Shown here: positions 23,900 to 36,551 of the stretch, in pieces
Position numbering within the stretch: the first letter of the stretch is position 1
How the letters are laid out: the number at the start of each line of letters is the position of its first letter
NCBI RefSeq assembly: GCF_004337985.1
Contig: NW_021940919.1
Span: 1,085,106 to 1,149,105 of the forward strand
Direction: 5' to 3'
DNA length: 64,000 nt
From: Pyricularia pennisetigena
Taxonomy: Eukaryota > Ascomycota > Sordariomycetes > Magnaporthales > Pyriculariaceae
Notes under the pieces: model-generated
What the model saw: only the letters and a program-made list of their open reading frames with translations
What the model was told of the DNA's origin: nothing
The model's database searches: none
Position numbers and translations under genes: made by a program

Positions 23900-24769
23900 G
23901 CGGTCTCCTATTATCAAAATTTGGGTACCTTTAAACCTTTACGGGTACCATTTTGCATCCATTTTCGCGTTATTGTTGGTTATACAATTATCGTCGTAAT
24001 TAATAATCCAATTTATTAGCTTATATTAATCTGGTTATACTTGTTAGTGGCTAATGGCGTTTAATCTTCGTAATTTCCTGGAATCGGGGGTATTATTTCA
24101 ATATTTTATTATAAAATCGGGATATAAACTTGGAACGTTCCTGGGACAAAATTTGGCGATATATCCCGGTTTACTATATTTAAAACATTTATGGTTTTTA
24201 AAGTTTTTACGAAATTGTTTATATTATATCGCGTTAAAGTCCATAAATCCGTGATATATTCCAAAGGAAATATTATATTAGCGAAACGGTTGAAGGTATT
24301 TATATTTGCGTCCTATATTGGTTTATCGCAAAACCGGGCCCCATACGCTGCGTTTTTCGCGTCGTTCCAGTTTTCGTTGATAAAATCGGTTATCGATTTT
24401 CACTGCTAAATCCTTATATTTTGCTAATATATCGGGTCGTTTTTTTTAATAAATTCGTTTTTAACCTTTTTTTTAAATTTTGCAAAAAACGTGGTTTTAA
24501 GGTTTCGGGGCCCCATAATAATTTAGCGTTAATTTGTCGAAATTTACTGGTATATTTAAGTACCGATTTTATTTAAATAAAACGTACCAGTTCACGTTTA
24601 ACCGTGTGTTCCTCGTTTGGGTTACCGAATATTCCTTTAAACTATTTTTCGAAATTTTCCTAATCGTCGAAAATACGGTTAGTTTCAGCTTTACGGTTTT
24701 TTTCCTTATTATAGTCCAAATAGTTTCGTAAAATTAATTCGAACCAGGCGAGCGTATCGCCCTTTAATA
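23900..24769 (-). pseudogene. Unidentified repeat ORF, right part
   Basis: This continues the sequence interrupted at 10035. On the minus strand, a stretch reading AVKIDNRF (about 24405), NAAYGARFCDKPI and FANIIFPLEYITDLWTL (about 24290-24210) is open over about 65 codons. The IDNR motif recalls some gag proteins of LTR elements, but I do not claim a family. It is closed on the right by a TIR-element end at 24770. Confidence 0.4.
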
Positions 24770-24924
24770 TAGTCTCAGTGCTCAGACTAGACCCCCCTGC
24801 TTCGCAGTGGGGACCGAGCGCTCCATGTACCTTTCAGCCACATGGCTTTTCGACCAATTACATTGGCCGAAAAAATCGCGCTCGTTCTAGTCTGAGGACA
24901 TTTTGTCGCATTTCGCCGTTTATA
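24770..24924 (+). repeat. End A fragment of the TIR family
   Basis: It begins TAGTCTCAGTGCTCAGAC and breaks at 24924 within CGCCGTTTATA, where an end B starts. The rest of this copy is missing. Confidence 0.75.
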
Positions 24925-26790
24925 TAGTTTTAGGGCTCATCCCTGAAGCCCAAAGCTCCATAATTGATCCACTCCGTTCGTTTCGCTCCATTTCGTAGCT
25001 TAATTGCGGTTTTGCAATGTACCTGTGGGTCCATTTAAAGAACGCTTTGGTTCAGGTTTGAGGACAATTTGTCGATTTTCGCCGTTTATGGCGGTATTTT
25101 TGGCTTTTTTGCGACCGACATTCCTTTATTATTCCACAATTACGCAAAATATCGAAAAAAGAAAATATCGTTAAAAATAGCGTTTAATATTACTATTAGC
25201 AGCGATTTGATTTATTTTTTTATTTTTTATAATGGCCGAGTTCGATACCACCTGCCCTTAATCCGTTTATGGCGGTACTGTTTTTTCGATTTTTTTTTCG
25301 ATTTTCGATTTTTTTTAATATTATTTTTAATTTTTAACCAAATTTTATAATTTTTGCACGTGGAGGGTCGTATATACTTATATATCGTTATACTAAACTT
25401 TGGTGCATATACCACTTTATATAAACAGTTAAATAAACGGATAGGCAAAGTATATATTTTTTTATATATTATTTACAATCGAAATTCGTTTATATTCTTA
25501 CCAATTTTGACGATAATAAAACCAAAACTTCAAAAGTCCGACTTCGTATATAAGCAAACGTCCAAATCAAATCCTGCCTATAATATCGGTGTTAAAAATT
25601 GTTTAACAAAAGAAAATGCTAAATATGTATTTTATAAATCTTTTTGCTTTATTTAATTAATTTTATATTATTTTTGTTTTGCGGCCAGATTCTGTGGTTT
25701 TTGCACGTGGGGGGTGACATATATATATTTAATATAATACTACATTTTAGTACGTATATCTAATTTTATAAGCCGTTAAATATGCGGATAGGTAAAAAGT
25801 ATCCAATTTTATATATATTTTACAATCGAAATGCTTGTACATTTTGACCAATTTTAATATTAATAAAACCAAAGCTTGAAGAAATGGATAATGTATATAA
25901 ATAAACGTCAACGTAAAACCCGATCTACAATACCGGCCCTTTTTATTTTTTTATAATAAAAAATGCTAAATTTGTAATATTTTAATATTTATTGCTTTAT
26001 TTAATTTAATAAAATTTATAAAAAAAAAGTAAAATAAAGTTTTTTAATAAATTAATAAAACCATGCCTAAATGAAACTTTTTTTTAATCTTACCAACATT
26101 CGCGTAAATTATCCAGGTTTTAAACAAAATGTTAATTAATATACAAGCATTAACAATACTTTTGTTTAAATCGATAATTGCATACACTTTGCAGTAAAAA
26201 GTTTGCTAGGCTATAAATACTGTAACTAAAATTAGAATTAATATTATATACTATTAATCAAAATAGAAATTAAATATAATAAAAAATTATACATTTTACT
26301 TAATATTTTAATATTTTTTCAAATACAGTGGTTATAAAGACGCGGCCGGCAGTCAAATAATTAGCAAACTCCAATAGATCTAACGCAAATTACTATATAT
26401 TTGTATAATTTTTATTTATTTTTTATACGAATATTTAATTGCAAATTAGGGGTATACTATTTTCTTTCACCATTATAATGCAAATATATTGTATTCACCG
26501 GCTACAAACGGCAAAATACCACAAATTATCCTTATATAAATAAAATAATTATAAGCGATATCGTAATATTAAATAAATTATTAATAATACCGTTATAAAC
26601 GGCGAAATGCGACAAATTATCGTTGGTGGTACCGCCATAAACGGCGAAATGCGACAAAATGTCCTCAAACTAGAACGAGCGCGATCTTTTCGGTTAATGT
26701 AATTGGTCGAAAAACCATATAGCTGAAAAGTATATGGAGCGCTCGGTCCCCATTGCGAAGCAGGGGGGTTTAATTTGAGCACTAAGATTA
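24925..26790 (-). mobile_element. 1.87-kb non-autonomous TIR element, no TSD
   Basis: End B, RIP-altered to TAGTTTTAG, starts at 24925, and an inverted end A finishes at 26790 as CACTAAGATTA. The interior matches the other copies, including the two tandem units. The flanks CCGTTTATA and AATATACAC do not match. The right border cuts into the pogo-like element's terminal repeat, so sequence was lost after or during insertion. Confidence 0.75.
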
Positions 26791-27565
26791 AATATACACC
26801 TGAAATGGACACCTGTTTTGTTAGCAATTTTTAACATCTTTAACATAACCCACCTACTTTAACGCAATAACGCACCGCAAATAACGCGTTTTTAAAGCCG
26901 AAAAAAACCGTAATACCGAAAGATTTGGAATTTAAACTTACCCAGGCGGTTAAAACCGTAAAATTAGGCATTTCGAAAAATAAAGCGGCCGCGCAGTGGG
27001 CCGTACCAAAAACCACCTTTATACGTCGTTTTAACGACGTTTTCGATCGAAAACAAACCCATAAACCGTATTAATTATTTTTTAACAAATAGGAAAAATT
27101 CGTTAACCGTTCGATCGAAATCGAATAATTCGTTGGAAGGGCGCCCACGTACGAAATAATTAAAAAATTCGCTTTTTTGTAATACCGCCGAAAAAACGCG
27201 TAAACGTTTTCGGTAAACGTTGGTTAACTGGTTTTTTACGCCGCAATAATAATATTAAAACTGAATCCGGGATTTTTTTGGAGGGTGCGCGAATTAAAAA
27301 AACTACGGCCGAATTAATCCGGGCGTTTTATAATTAATATTAACGAATAATTACCGAATTCGAAATTAAATTTAAGCATATCGTAAATATAAACGAATAC
27401 GGTTTCCAATAAAGCGATATAACGGCCGGAAATATATATGGTTTATTTTTTATAAAACGCCGGAATTTTATTAAAATTATATATACGTTAAATACTATTT
27501 GGGCGTCGATTATCGAAGCGGTAATTGCAAAAAAAAAAATTTACTTTAACCGTAATCCAAACGGG
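26791..27565 (+). pseudogene. pogo/Fot1-like transposase relic, 5' part
   Basis: The outer ~20 bp of the left terminal repeat is missing: the remaining ATACACCTGAAATGGACACC aligns with the inner part of the right terminal repeat near 37590-37620. The coding part shows a psq-type helix-turn-helix (GISKNKAAAQWAVPKTTFIRRF, about 26965-27030, read in pieces) and, near 27375-27410, IVNINEYGFQ followed by a stop. There the first catalytic Asp of the DDE triad (usually D-E-x-G-F) appears as Asn, a G to A change. The gene is split by the gypsy element at 27566 and resumes at 36557. Confidence 0.7.
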
Positions 27566-27753
27566 TATTATAGGGTAAACCAACGGCCTTAGGACCGTTA
27601 AATATCCTTATTGGTATTATTACTAACGTTAGGGAAAAAGGGAGGAAAAGGTATATATCCGGGTCGTGGTAATATCCTTCCTTTTATATATTATCCCTAA
27701 CCCGTTTTTATATTTTATTACGTAATACGTGCTTTAAATACGAATTTATAATA
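27566..27753 (-). repeat. Gypsy LTR (3' copy)
   Basis: 188 bp, direct repeat of 36364-36551, sharing CCGTTAAATAT, GGGAAAAAGGGAGGAAAA and CGGGTCGTGGTAATATCC. The two copies differ mostly by transitions. Confidence 0.88.
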
Positions 27754-27857
27754 TAACCCGCATTTGCCCGTCCTTTATCGGGTATAGTCCCTATTTGGAG
27801 GTATAAAAGCAATCCAACGGGCGCGTATTTAAATATAATTTACCCGTCCATTATTCC

Positions 27858-28400
27858 GGGCGGTATAAACCCGTAATCGGGTTTTGCCCTCCTATTTTCG
27901 GCCGCGGTTATATCGCGGGTTTTTTATCCCCAATTCCGTTTACGGGCGGTTATCGTGGTTCGTTTTTTCCTAATTTTGGGTGGTATAAATCCGTAATCGA
28001 ATTTTATCCTCCCGTTTTTGGCTGCGATTATATCGTAATTTTTTTATCGTACCCGCCGTTTGCGGGTGGTTATCGCGGTTTATTTTCCTTTTATTTTGGG
28101 CGGTATAGGGCCGTAATCGGGTTTTACCCTCCTGTTTTTGGTTACGGTAATATCGCGGTTTTTTATCGTACCTACCGTTTACGGGTGTTTATCGCGGTTT
28201 ACCTTTTTTTATTTTGGACGGTATAAGGCCGTGGTCGGGTTTTGCCCTCCTGCTTTTAATTACGGTAATATCGCGGTTTTTTTGTCGTATTTACCGTTTG
28301 CGGGTATTTATTACGGTTTATTTTCCTTTCATTTTGGGCGGTATAAATTCGTTTATTTATTAATATAATTCCTTTCCCGTAATAATTACGGTTTTTACTT
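27858..28400. repeat. ~120-bp tandem repeats in the gypsy 3' region
   Basis: Units begin with GGGCGGTATAA-like starts at 27858, 27978, 28098, 28216 and 28336, so the period is 118-120 bp. Each holds GGGTTTTRYCCTCC and a TTTATCGYGGTT block. They lie between the end of pol and the 3' LTR. No gene is seen in them. Confidence 0.85.
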
Positions 28401-28639
28401 TTCGCATTTTTCCCGCGTTATCGTTTTAGTCCTTTTTACTTTCCAATTTTTTTTATTCGAATTTTTTTCGTCCTTATTCCCTTTTTTTTTACCATTTTAT
28501 CGATTTTTCCCGTTTTCCTTTCGTTTTATTTTTTATTTATACTATTTTTATTTCGTCCGTCCTTATTTTTTATTCGTTCCTATTTATTATTCGTATCGTT
28601 ATTTATCGTTACCGCGTCGTTATTATATCCCGGGCCTTT

Positions 28640-29566
28640 ATTTTTTTAATTGCGTTATAAATGGCGTTTGGATAAATTAATACCGGTGGTGGAAATGGTC
28701 GGCCTCCCCACCGTAATAATTAATTGCTTTCGTCGCACAATAATAACGGTCGCCCATTTGTAAATCGTATTAATTAAATACCGATTAGATGGTATCGTTA
28801 ATTTATATTCGCAACGCTTTCGTCGCGCTATCGGTGCCGCGGAATTCCAAAATAATTTAAATAACGACGAATATACCGTTCCGGAAAATGTATTTATTTT
28901 TTACGTTTTTTGTGTAAAAACGTCCAAAACCAACGGGGTTTAGGAATATAACCCTACCCCCGACGGTATTGGTTACCAGTAATATCGCGACATTAAAAAA
29001 TCGTATTATTATTACAGCGAAACCGTTTACGTTCTTAACCCTATTTTCCGCCGCCGTTTGCGAAAATTAAAAATTATAATTTATAATAGTCGTTATATCG
29101 TCCAACCCTTAATTAAAAATACCGTCGTAAATGGTAAAAAAATCCTTGGTAAAAATACCGTATTGTTTCGAAATTTTTTTACCGTATATATTAATTAGGT
29201 CCGCGTTTATTAGGACGTATAAAATAAAATGGTTAATTCCGGGGCCGTAACGACCTTTATTAAAACTATTGTTTTTATTATTATATTTAATACCCTTTTT
29301 CGCAGCGGCGGTAATTGTAACCGTTAATTGGTACAAATTTTCGTACGCGGTCTCACTTACCTGGAAGTGCGTTTAACTTTTTTAATATATAATTATTTCG
29401 ATAGCGTTATTAATTTTTAAATTTTTTTTTTAAAAACGTAATACGTCGCGCGATAAAAAGAATTTGCAGGAGGCGCGCCGAAATAATAACGTTTTCGTTG
29501 CTTTAATTACCGTTTTAACCCCTTCCCCCGCCGTTTTTATACGCTAGTTTCGCCCCGCGTATTCCC
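28640..29566 (+). other. Antisense open frame between gypsy pol and 3' LTR
   Basis: Relative to the element this is the antisense strand. One frame from about 28840 to 29350 stays readable with five or six TAA/TAG stops, and includes NNDEYTVPENVFIFYVF and FRRRLRKLKIIIYNSRYIV. Several stops sit where CAA/CAG could have mutated. I do not recognise the product; it may be an accessory antisense gene of the element or chance. Confidence 0.3.
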
Positions 29567-30228
29567 TGTGAGGAGGTTACGAGATAGAATAAGCTTAATC
29601 TTGAACGCGGGGAAAAGTGGATCACGTATAAGGTTGATGGAACGTTGAAATGGCAGATAACCGTCTGCTAGCGGGTAATAGAGATGATATATTGTTGTTG
29701 TTGCACAATCGATTCGTTGAATCGTTGAATCGATGAAGGTTATAAAGGTGATGAATCTAAGGCTAAGTTGTGAATTACGTGTTCGAATCCGTAGGTGCAG
29801 ATCTTCGATCCGGATGTCCGGAATGCGGGGTCACGTCACATGATTTGGCCTTATTCATGTGACTGACCTGCCGACCTATTGAGCCTAACGGCCCATTGAG
29901 CCTAACGGCCTATTGTGCTTATGCATGCACAGAAAATCTGCGACCACAACGGGATTCGAACCCACGCACTTCAACGTATATATGATATAGATTATGGTAC
30001 GTGCATTATACCACTAAGCTAGATTAAATATGACGTATTTGTTTTGTTGTTGAAACTATGAACAAAGACGTAAGATATAAAGCTTTGTGTGTATGAACGC
30101 GTATACGTTTTATTTGTTATTTATTTATTTATTCGATGCAGGGTGACTAATAAAATTAGCCCGTGCTAGCCGTTATAAGATAATGCAGGGTAGCTTATAT
30201 AATAAGCCCTGCGCTAGCCATGTTCACA
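29567..30228 (-). repeat. Solo copia LTR, TSD TTCCC
   Basis: 662 bp from TGTGAGGAGG to ATGTTCACA, flanked by TTCCC at 29562-29566 and 30229-30233. It is the reverse complement of the LTR at 3177/8463. It contains the tRNA-like segment (about 29938-30030) and a second GTTCGAATCC block in the other direction near 29780. The internal part has been lost by LTR-LTR recombination. Confidence 0.9.
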
Positions 30229-33200
30229 TTCCCCACGTTTTTTCGCCTTTATTATTATTACGCCCCGTCGACGTTTCGAAATTCCCTTTTCGCGTTACCC
30301 CGTCGTATTTCGTTTTATTCGTACCCCGATTCGGTATGTATTTAATTTTTCGCGTCCCCGTACCCCTATTTCATCGCGCCCTCGTATTTTTGGTTATAGT
30401 ATGGGTAAAAACCCGTTTTTTGGAAAATCCCGTCGTAAATTTTTTTAATTAAGGGTATTACCCGACGTTATACCGTTTTATTGCGGGAAATTGACCAATT
30501 CGTTAAATAATAGGAATTCCCGGTTTTTAAAAACGACGGGGAAAATAATAAAATAAAAAAAGGACGTTAAAATAAAAAAAGGGGATAAAAAAAAAGGAGA
30601 TTTGGATAGCGAATCGGAGGTATATAATTCGGTTTTTAATTAATATTTTATCGCCGCGCAAAAATATTATTTCGTTTTATATATATTGATTTAATTTAAA
30701 AATTGGGTGGGTGGGATACGGTTACGTCGCCCCAAAAATAGGCGCGGATTATATAGTCGTCGGTTTATTTTTATTATATTTCGCCCCGGTAAAAGGTTTA
30801 ATTTTGCGTATTTTTTTTACCGTGCGTTTAGTTAAATTAATATTTATTTTGGGTTTACCGTGTCGCTCTTTTTCCGGGGAATCGTTAATTTTTTAATTAA
30901 TTGTGGTAAATTTTTAATCCGGTTAAATATTTAATTGTTAACGTCGTTTCGATATTGGGCCATTATTTATTTGGGCCGGCCCCCATTTTATTTCGAATTC
31001 GTCCAATACCCGTATATTTTCCATTATTACCAAATTTTTTTACGTGGGTTTATCGTACCTTTTCTATTTTACCAAAATTTTGCGTTTACGTCCTTTTTTT
31101 ATTGCGTTTTTCGCGGCCAGGATTTTTTTATTACCCATTCCTCCGCGGTTTCGTTATTTAAATCGGATAAAATTAATAACGGGCCGAATTTAATATCGGT
31201 ACGAATTTGGGACGGTAATAAATCGTCCGCGGCCTTTTTAATTAATTCCACGTAAAAAATGGGGTGGATTTTTTTCGGAACGTTCAACGTAATTATTAAT
31301 AATGTAGGAATCGTTACAACCGTGTATTTATTTGCCACGAAATCAAATTTTTTATTCGGGCGATTAATTTTAACGTTCCGTAAATTAAAAAAAATTTTAT
31401 CCTTTATTTTAAAACGGTCCGCCGGTTTCCGTATTTTATTCGCGTTTTTTTTGGCGTTATTATATATAAGTTATAGCGGCGTAGGCCACGTTTATACCGT
31501 TTTTAAAATGCTGTAAAAATAAATTCGCGCGATTTTTGGGCGTAAAACCCGGTCGTCCGTTTATTTATATTACCGGGACCGCGTTTATTTTATATTTTAA
31601 TAATAATTTATCAAAATTAATTCCCGTGGTTAACGAATTTTGATTATTTAACGTTAATTAAACGGCCGGTAAATATCCGGACCAATTTATTTGGTTAAAT
31701 ATTACGAAAACATTTAAATAATATTATATTTCCTAATTAATCCGTTCCGTACCTCCGTCCGTTTTTAGGTGGTAGGACCTCGATAATAATTGTAAAATTC
31801 CTATTTATCGGCACAATTCCGACCAAAAACCTTTTACCTAATCCGATCCCCGGTCCGATATAATTGCGTTAAAAAAACCTTTAAACCGTTACCAGGTGGA
31901 AACGAATTTCGCGGCGCAAATTTCGGTTTTTATCGAATTTATCGCTTTTAATTGGATATATTTGGAAAATTTATTAATTATAACTATTATATAACGCGGC
32001 GCGTCCGTATTATTATTTGGGAAATCCGTTATAAAATCGATGGAAATTTGTTTCCAAAATTTATCTGGTATTAATAGGGGTTATAATAACTTTTATTTGC
32101 GTTGTTTCGATAATTTTATCCTGCGGTATATATCGTAATTATGTACGAATTGTCGGATATATTCGGCTATCCCATCCCAATAATAATTTCGAACCAAAAT
32201 CGTAAATATGTTATTTTTACCATAATAACCAATTATTAGGGATTCGTGGGTTCGTTATAAAATTGCCGTGGTTAAAAATTCCCAATTGGGTAATTAAAAA
32301 CGGTTTTTGTATAATAACGTACCGGAAACGTTTATTAAACAATTAATTATTTATATTATCGTTTCGGTTTCGGGTGGAAATCGTTTTATATCCTGTTAAA
32401 CCGCGTTACGTTTATGGGCGTATACCGGGTTTTTTTCCACTATTTTATTCCAAAATTCTACTATATAAAATTATTAGAAAATAAATATTTTTTCCGGGAC
32501 CGCCGGTAATATATTTTATAATAATATTTAAAAAATACCGATTATGGTTTTGCTGGGTATTGGGCGTAATATTATCGTTTTCCTTTTTTCGCTAATTTCG
32601 TTTTGCTCCCGTTTCGATAACGCGTCGGGGATTATCGCGTATTTCCTTAATCGGTATTTTAAAACGTAATTAAATTTGGATAAGATTTCGGCCTACCGCA
32701 TTTGCCGTTCCGATACCATTTTCGGTTGCGTAAAATATTCGAACGTTTTATAATCCGTAAAAATGGTGAAAAAAACGGATATTGCGTAATTCCGTTTCCC
32801 ATATTTGCAAATAATGGACGACCGCGAGCAATTTTTTATCGTAAATAATATAATTGCGTTGGACCATCGTTAATTTAACGGAATAAAATATTACCGGTTT
32901 TTATAATCCGTCCTTCCTTTTTTATATTAGTACCCCCCCGATAATTGCGCCGGAATAATCCGTTTTTATTTTCGTTTCCGTTTCGTCGCTCCATTAGGTT
33001 AATATTAACGTTTGCAAAAATATTTATTTAAATATTTTAAAAATAAAGTTTTCCTCCGGTATCCATTTAAACGGTATTTTTTTTTAGTAAATCGAAATAA
33101 AGGCGCCGTTAAACCCGAATACCCGTTTATAAAATCCCGGTAAAAATTTGCGAATTTTAGGAAACCGCGCAGTTTTCGTAATTTCGTCGGGGTTTCCCAT

Positions 33201-34110
33201 TCCCGGATTGCGCGTAATTTTTCCGGATTGGTTTTTACGCCTATATTAACGTGTATCAAAAACCCTAAATATTTAACGGAAATAACCGCGAACGCGTTTT
33301 TATCGAAATCCAAATTTAAACCCGCTTTTTTTAATTTTCCCAAAATATATGTAATTTTCCGCCAATAATCCGTTTTAAAACCGGACGTATATATTAAAAT
33401 ATCGTCCAAATATATTAATATATAATCGTCCAATATATTCCCGAAAACGCCGTTAATATATCGCTGGAACGTGGCCGGGGCGCCCGTTAATCCGAATACG
33501 TATATTAACCATTCGAATAATCCGAATTTTGTGCGAAAAACTGTAAAATGTTTATCCTTTTCGGCCACGCGTAATTTATAAAAAACTGCGCGCACGTTTA
33601 TTTTAATAAACCATTTTACTCCGGATAAAAAACGGAATATTTTTTTAATTAATAGTAAAAAATACCGGTTTTATATTATAATAGCGTTTAATATTTTATA
33701 ATCGACGTATAAACGTTATCCTCCAAAAATTTTCCGGATTATTAGGACCGGGGTTACGGTTAATAACGCGTTTATTCGGATCCATTTTTTATTTATTATA
33801 TCGATTATTTATCGCCGCAATTTTAACAATTAATTGCGCGGTATATAATATAACCGGCCCTATAATAACGGCGGGGATTTACCGTCGTTATCCTTTTGGA
33901 TCCGGATATAATAATCCAATTCGACTTTATACGGGGGTAAAACCGAAACTTTACCGTCGTTAAATAGGTTTTCGAAATTTTTTAATTTTACTAATAACGT
34001 CGCCGGGGACCCTGCGTCGCTTTTGTTTACCGCCGTTAAAATTAGGACCCGGGTTATATTTCGTAACGAAATAAAAACGAATTCCATTTATTCGTTCGTA
34101 TTTTTTTTTG
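30229..34110 (-). pseudogene. Gypsy pol relic (RT, integrase, chromodomain-like)
   Basis: Reading on the minus strand, a protease/RT start lies near 34087-33860. The RT core is 33595-33005, with FGLFEWLIYVFGLTGAPATFQRYI and the catalytic YLDD in IYLDDILIY (about 33420-33395). RNase H and integrase follow with many stops. The integrase C-terminus near 31290-31240 has KKIHPIFYVELIKKAA, and AEEWVI near 31160-31140 leads into WKGxxxPxxxxIW-like chromodomain remnants and a VFKNREFLLFNELV tail near 30520. The terminal chromodomain suggests a chromovirus. Non-functional: many RIP-type stops and shifts. Confidence 0.8.
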
Positions 34111-34559
34111 TTTTTCGGGCCGCGGCCAGGAATATATTGCCTATAACCACCGTAAATTTCCCGTTTTTCGGACGTAGGGACAATTCCTGCACGAATAACT
34201 TTTTCACGGACCCTATTTTTAACTTTTTTTAATTTAAATTAAATATTATTTTTCGGTGGGTTATCCAAAGGAATCCCAGGAATAGGTCCTGCGTTAATCC
34301 CGGAATTATATAAAAAAATATTAGCGCGGATTAACCGTCGATATTTACGTCGCAATTATTTATTTCCCGTATATCGGTTCGTATTTATCCCGTTACCGTG
34401 CCCAACCGGCGGATTTATAATAAAAAAACCTTTATTATTCCCAATTTTTCGGTATAATTTTTATTTATAACCGCGTAATATTCGCATTTTAAATTTATTT
34501 ATACAATAATAAATTTCGTCAAACTAATTAAAACCGGGATAAAAAATGGTCGCTTATTT

Positions 34560-36334
34560 ATTATAATTTATATTTTTTCTAATTACTTTTTCCGATCCAT
34601 ATTTATTAACGTATTATAGGGTGGTTCGGGCCCGTCGCGTTGGCCTTCCCTTAGGTTAAAATTATAGCCCAAAATTAATTTTTTCCCTTTTCGGGGTCGT
34701 TTAACGTCGGACGTATAACCGGTATAAATTGGTAATTTTGGGCGTAATGGGAGGCGGACCCGCAACGGAAACAAACCCCTGTTTTACGGCGTCGTTGGAA
34801 TTTTTAAACGGATACTTATAAAACCTTATTTTTCCTTTTATTTTTATCCAATCGACGTTTTTTTCGTTTTTCACCAACGTTATTGTGAGGAGGTTACGAG
34901 ATAAAATAAGCTTAATCTTGAACGCGGGGAAAAGTGGATCACGTATAAGGCTGATGGAACGTTGAAATGGCAGATAACCGTCTGCTAGCGGGTAATAGAG
35001 ATGATATATTGTTGCACAATCGATTCGTTGAATCGTTGAATCGATGAAGGTTATGAAGGTGATGAATCTAAGGCTAAGTTATGAATTACGTGTTCGAATC
35101 CGTAGGTGCAGATCTTCGATCTGGATGTCCGGAATGCGGGGTCACGTCACATGATTTGGCCTTATTCATGTGACTAACCTGCCGACCTATTGAGCCTAAC
35201 GGCCCATTGAGCCTAACGGCCTATTGTGCTTATGCATGCACAGAAAATCTGCGACCACAAGGGGATTCGAACCCACGCATTTTAACGTATATATGATATA
35301 GATTATGGTACGTGCATTATACCATTAAGCTAGATTAAATATGACGTATTTGTTTTCTTGTTGAAACTATGAACAAAGACGTGATATATAAAGCTTTGTG
35401 TGTATAAACGCGTATACGTTTTATTTGTTATTTATTTATTTATTCGATGCAGGGTGACTAATAAAATTAGCCCGTGCTAGCCGTTATAAGATAATGCAGG
35501 GTAGCTAATATAATTAGCCCTGCGCTAGCCATGTTCACAGTTATAACGGTTTCGGTTAATTTTTATCGTTAATACGCCCGTTATTATTATATTTTTTAAA
35601 CCTATTTATAAAAAATTTGGAAAGGGGGCGTTCCGTTTTTGGCCGAAACGTTTATCCAAATCGATGGCTTTTAAATCCTGGGCGATATAGCGGTATATGG
35701 CGATAAATCCGTGGTAAAAATCGGAAACGATACCTTTTCCTACCGACGCCTTTTTTATCCGGTTAACGATCCGGAAACGCAAATAATTGGCCCGTATTTT
35801 GTTTAATTATTCGAAACCCCCGGCCGTAATAAAAAGGCGTTCGAATTTGGTAAGGAAATGTGCGAACGATTCGCCGTATCGTATTCGGAATGCTTTTAAT
35901 TCGGCGAAAGTTTGGGCCTTTTTATAAAGGTCGTCGTACGTACGTCCCAAATATTCGATAAAATTTTTATAGTTATACCCCTTTCCCGTACCCTTTATTT
36001 CGTAAAAAAAACGGACGATATTTTATATTATAATGATAAAATTAAATTATATATATTCGAATTAATCGCGCTGGTTTCCGATAAATTCCGTATCGCGTAT
36101 TAATTTATACGAAATAATTTATTTTTAAATTGTAAACGTAACCGGTACGCCGTCGTATAATGGGGGGTTACGTAAAGGTTTTTTTTTGGGGTGTTATTTT
36201 TGCGCGATCGCGTTTGCGTTTAAAAAATGTAATTGCATTTAAACGATACGCTTTTCCAATATCGCGATATTCGCGATTAGGTTTTGGTAAAAATCGTAAA
36301 TTTCCCCTCCCGAACCTGGCCTTGGGTTAGCCAT
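34560..36334 (-). pseudogene. Gypsy gag relic, split by a solo LTR
   Basis: The start ATG (36332-36334, MANPRPGSGGEIYDFY) lies 30 bp inside the 5' LTR, which leaves room for a primer-binding site at 36335-36363. The frame is interrupted by the solo LTR 34884-35539. Near 34782-34741 a zinc knuckle reads CFRCGSASHYAQNY: the CxxCxxxxHxxxxC pattern with the last Cys changed to Tyr (TGC to TAC), a RIP-type change. Inactive. Confidence 0.65.
34884..35539 (-). repeat. Solo copia LTR, TSD GTTAT
   Basis: 656 bp from TGTGAGGAGG to GTTCACA, flanked by GTTAT at 34879-34883 and 35540-35544. Highly similar to the solo LTR at 29567 and in the same orientation. It inserted within the gypsy gag region. Confidence 0.9.
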
Positions 36335-36363
36335 TATCGTATTTAAATTTAAGCGTTAGTAAA

Positions 36364-36551
36364 TATTATAAAATAAACCAACGGTTTTGGGACCGTTAAA
36401 TATTTTTGTTGGTATCATTATTAACGTTGGGGAAAAAGGGAGGAAAAAATGTATGTCCGGGTCGTGGTAATATCCTTCCCTTTATATATTATCCCTAACC
36501 CGTTTTTGTATTTTATTACGTAATACGTACCTTAGGTACGAATTTATAACA
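36364..36551 (-). repeat. Gypsy LTR (5' copy)
   Basis: 188 bp. Its GGG near the outer edge has become AAA relative to the 27566 copy. It is followed by the target duplication ACGGG (36552-36556). Confidence 0.88.

Larger units (their letters stand above)
27566..36551 (-). mobile_element. Ty3/gypsy chromovirus-like retrotransposon, TSD ACGGG
   Basis: Two 188-bp direct LTRs (27566-27753 and 36364-36551) are flanked by ACGGG at 27561-27565 and 36552-36556. The LTR ends in ATAACA and starts TATTAT (from TGTTAT by RIP). The gene order on the minus strand is gag with zinc knuckle, RT, integrase, chromodomain-like tail. Two solo copia LTRs have inserted into it. It sits inside a pogo-like transposon. 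All frames carry stops. Confidence 0.88.
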
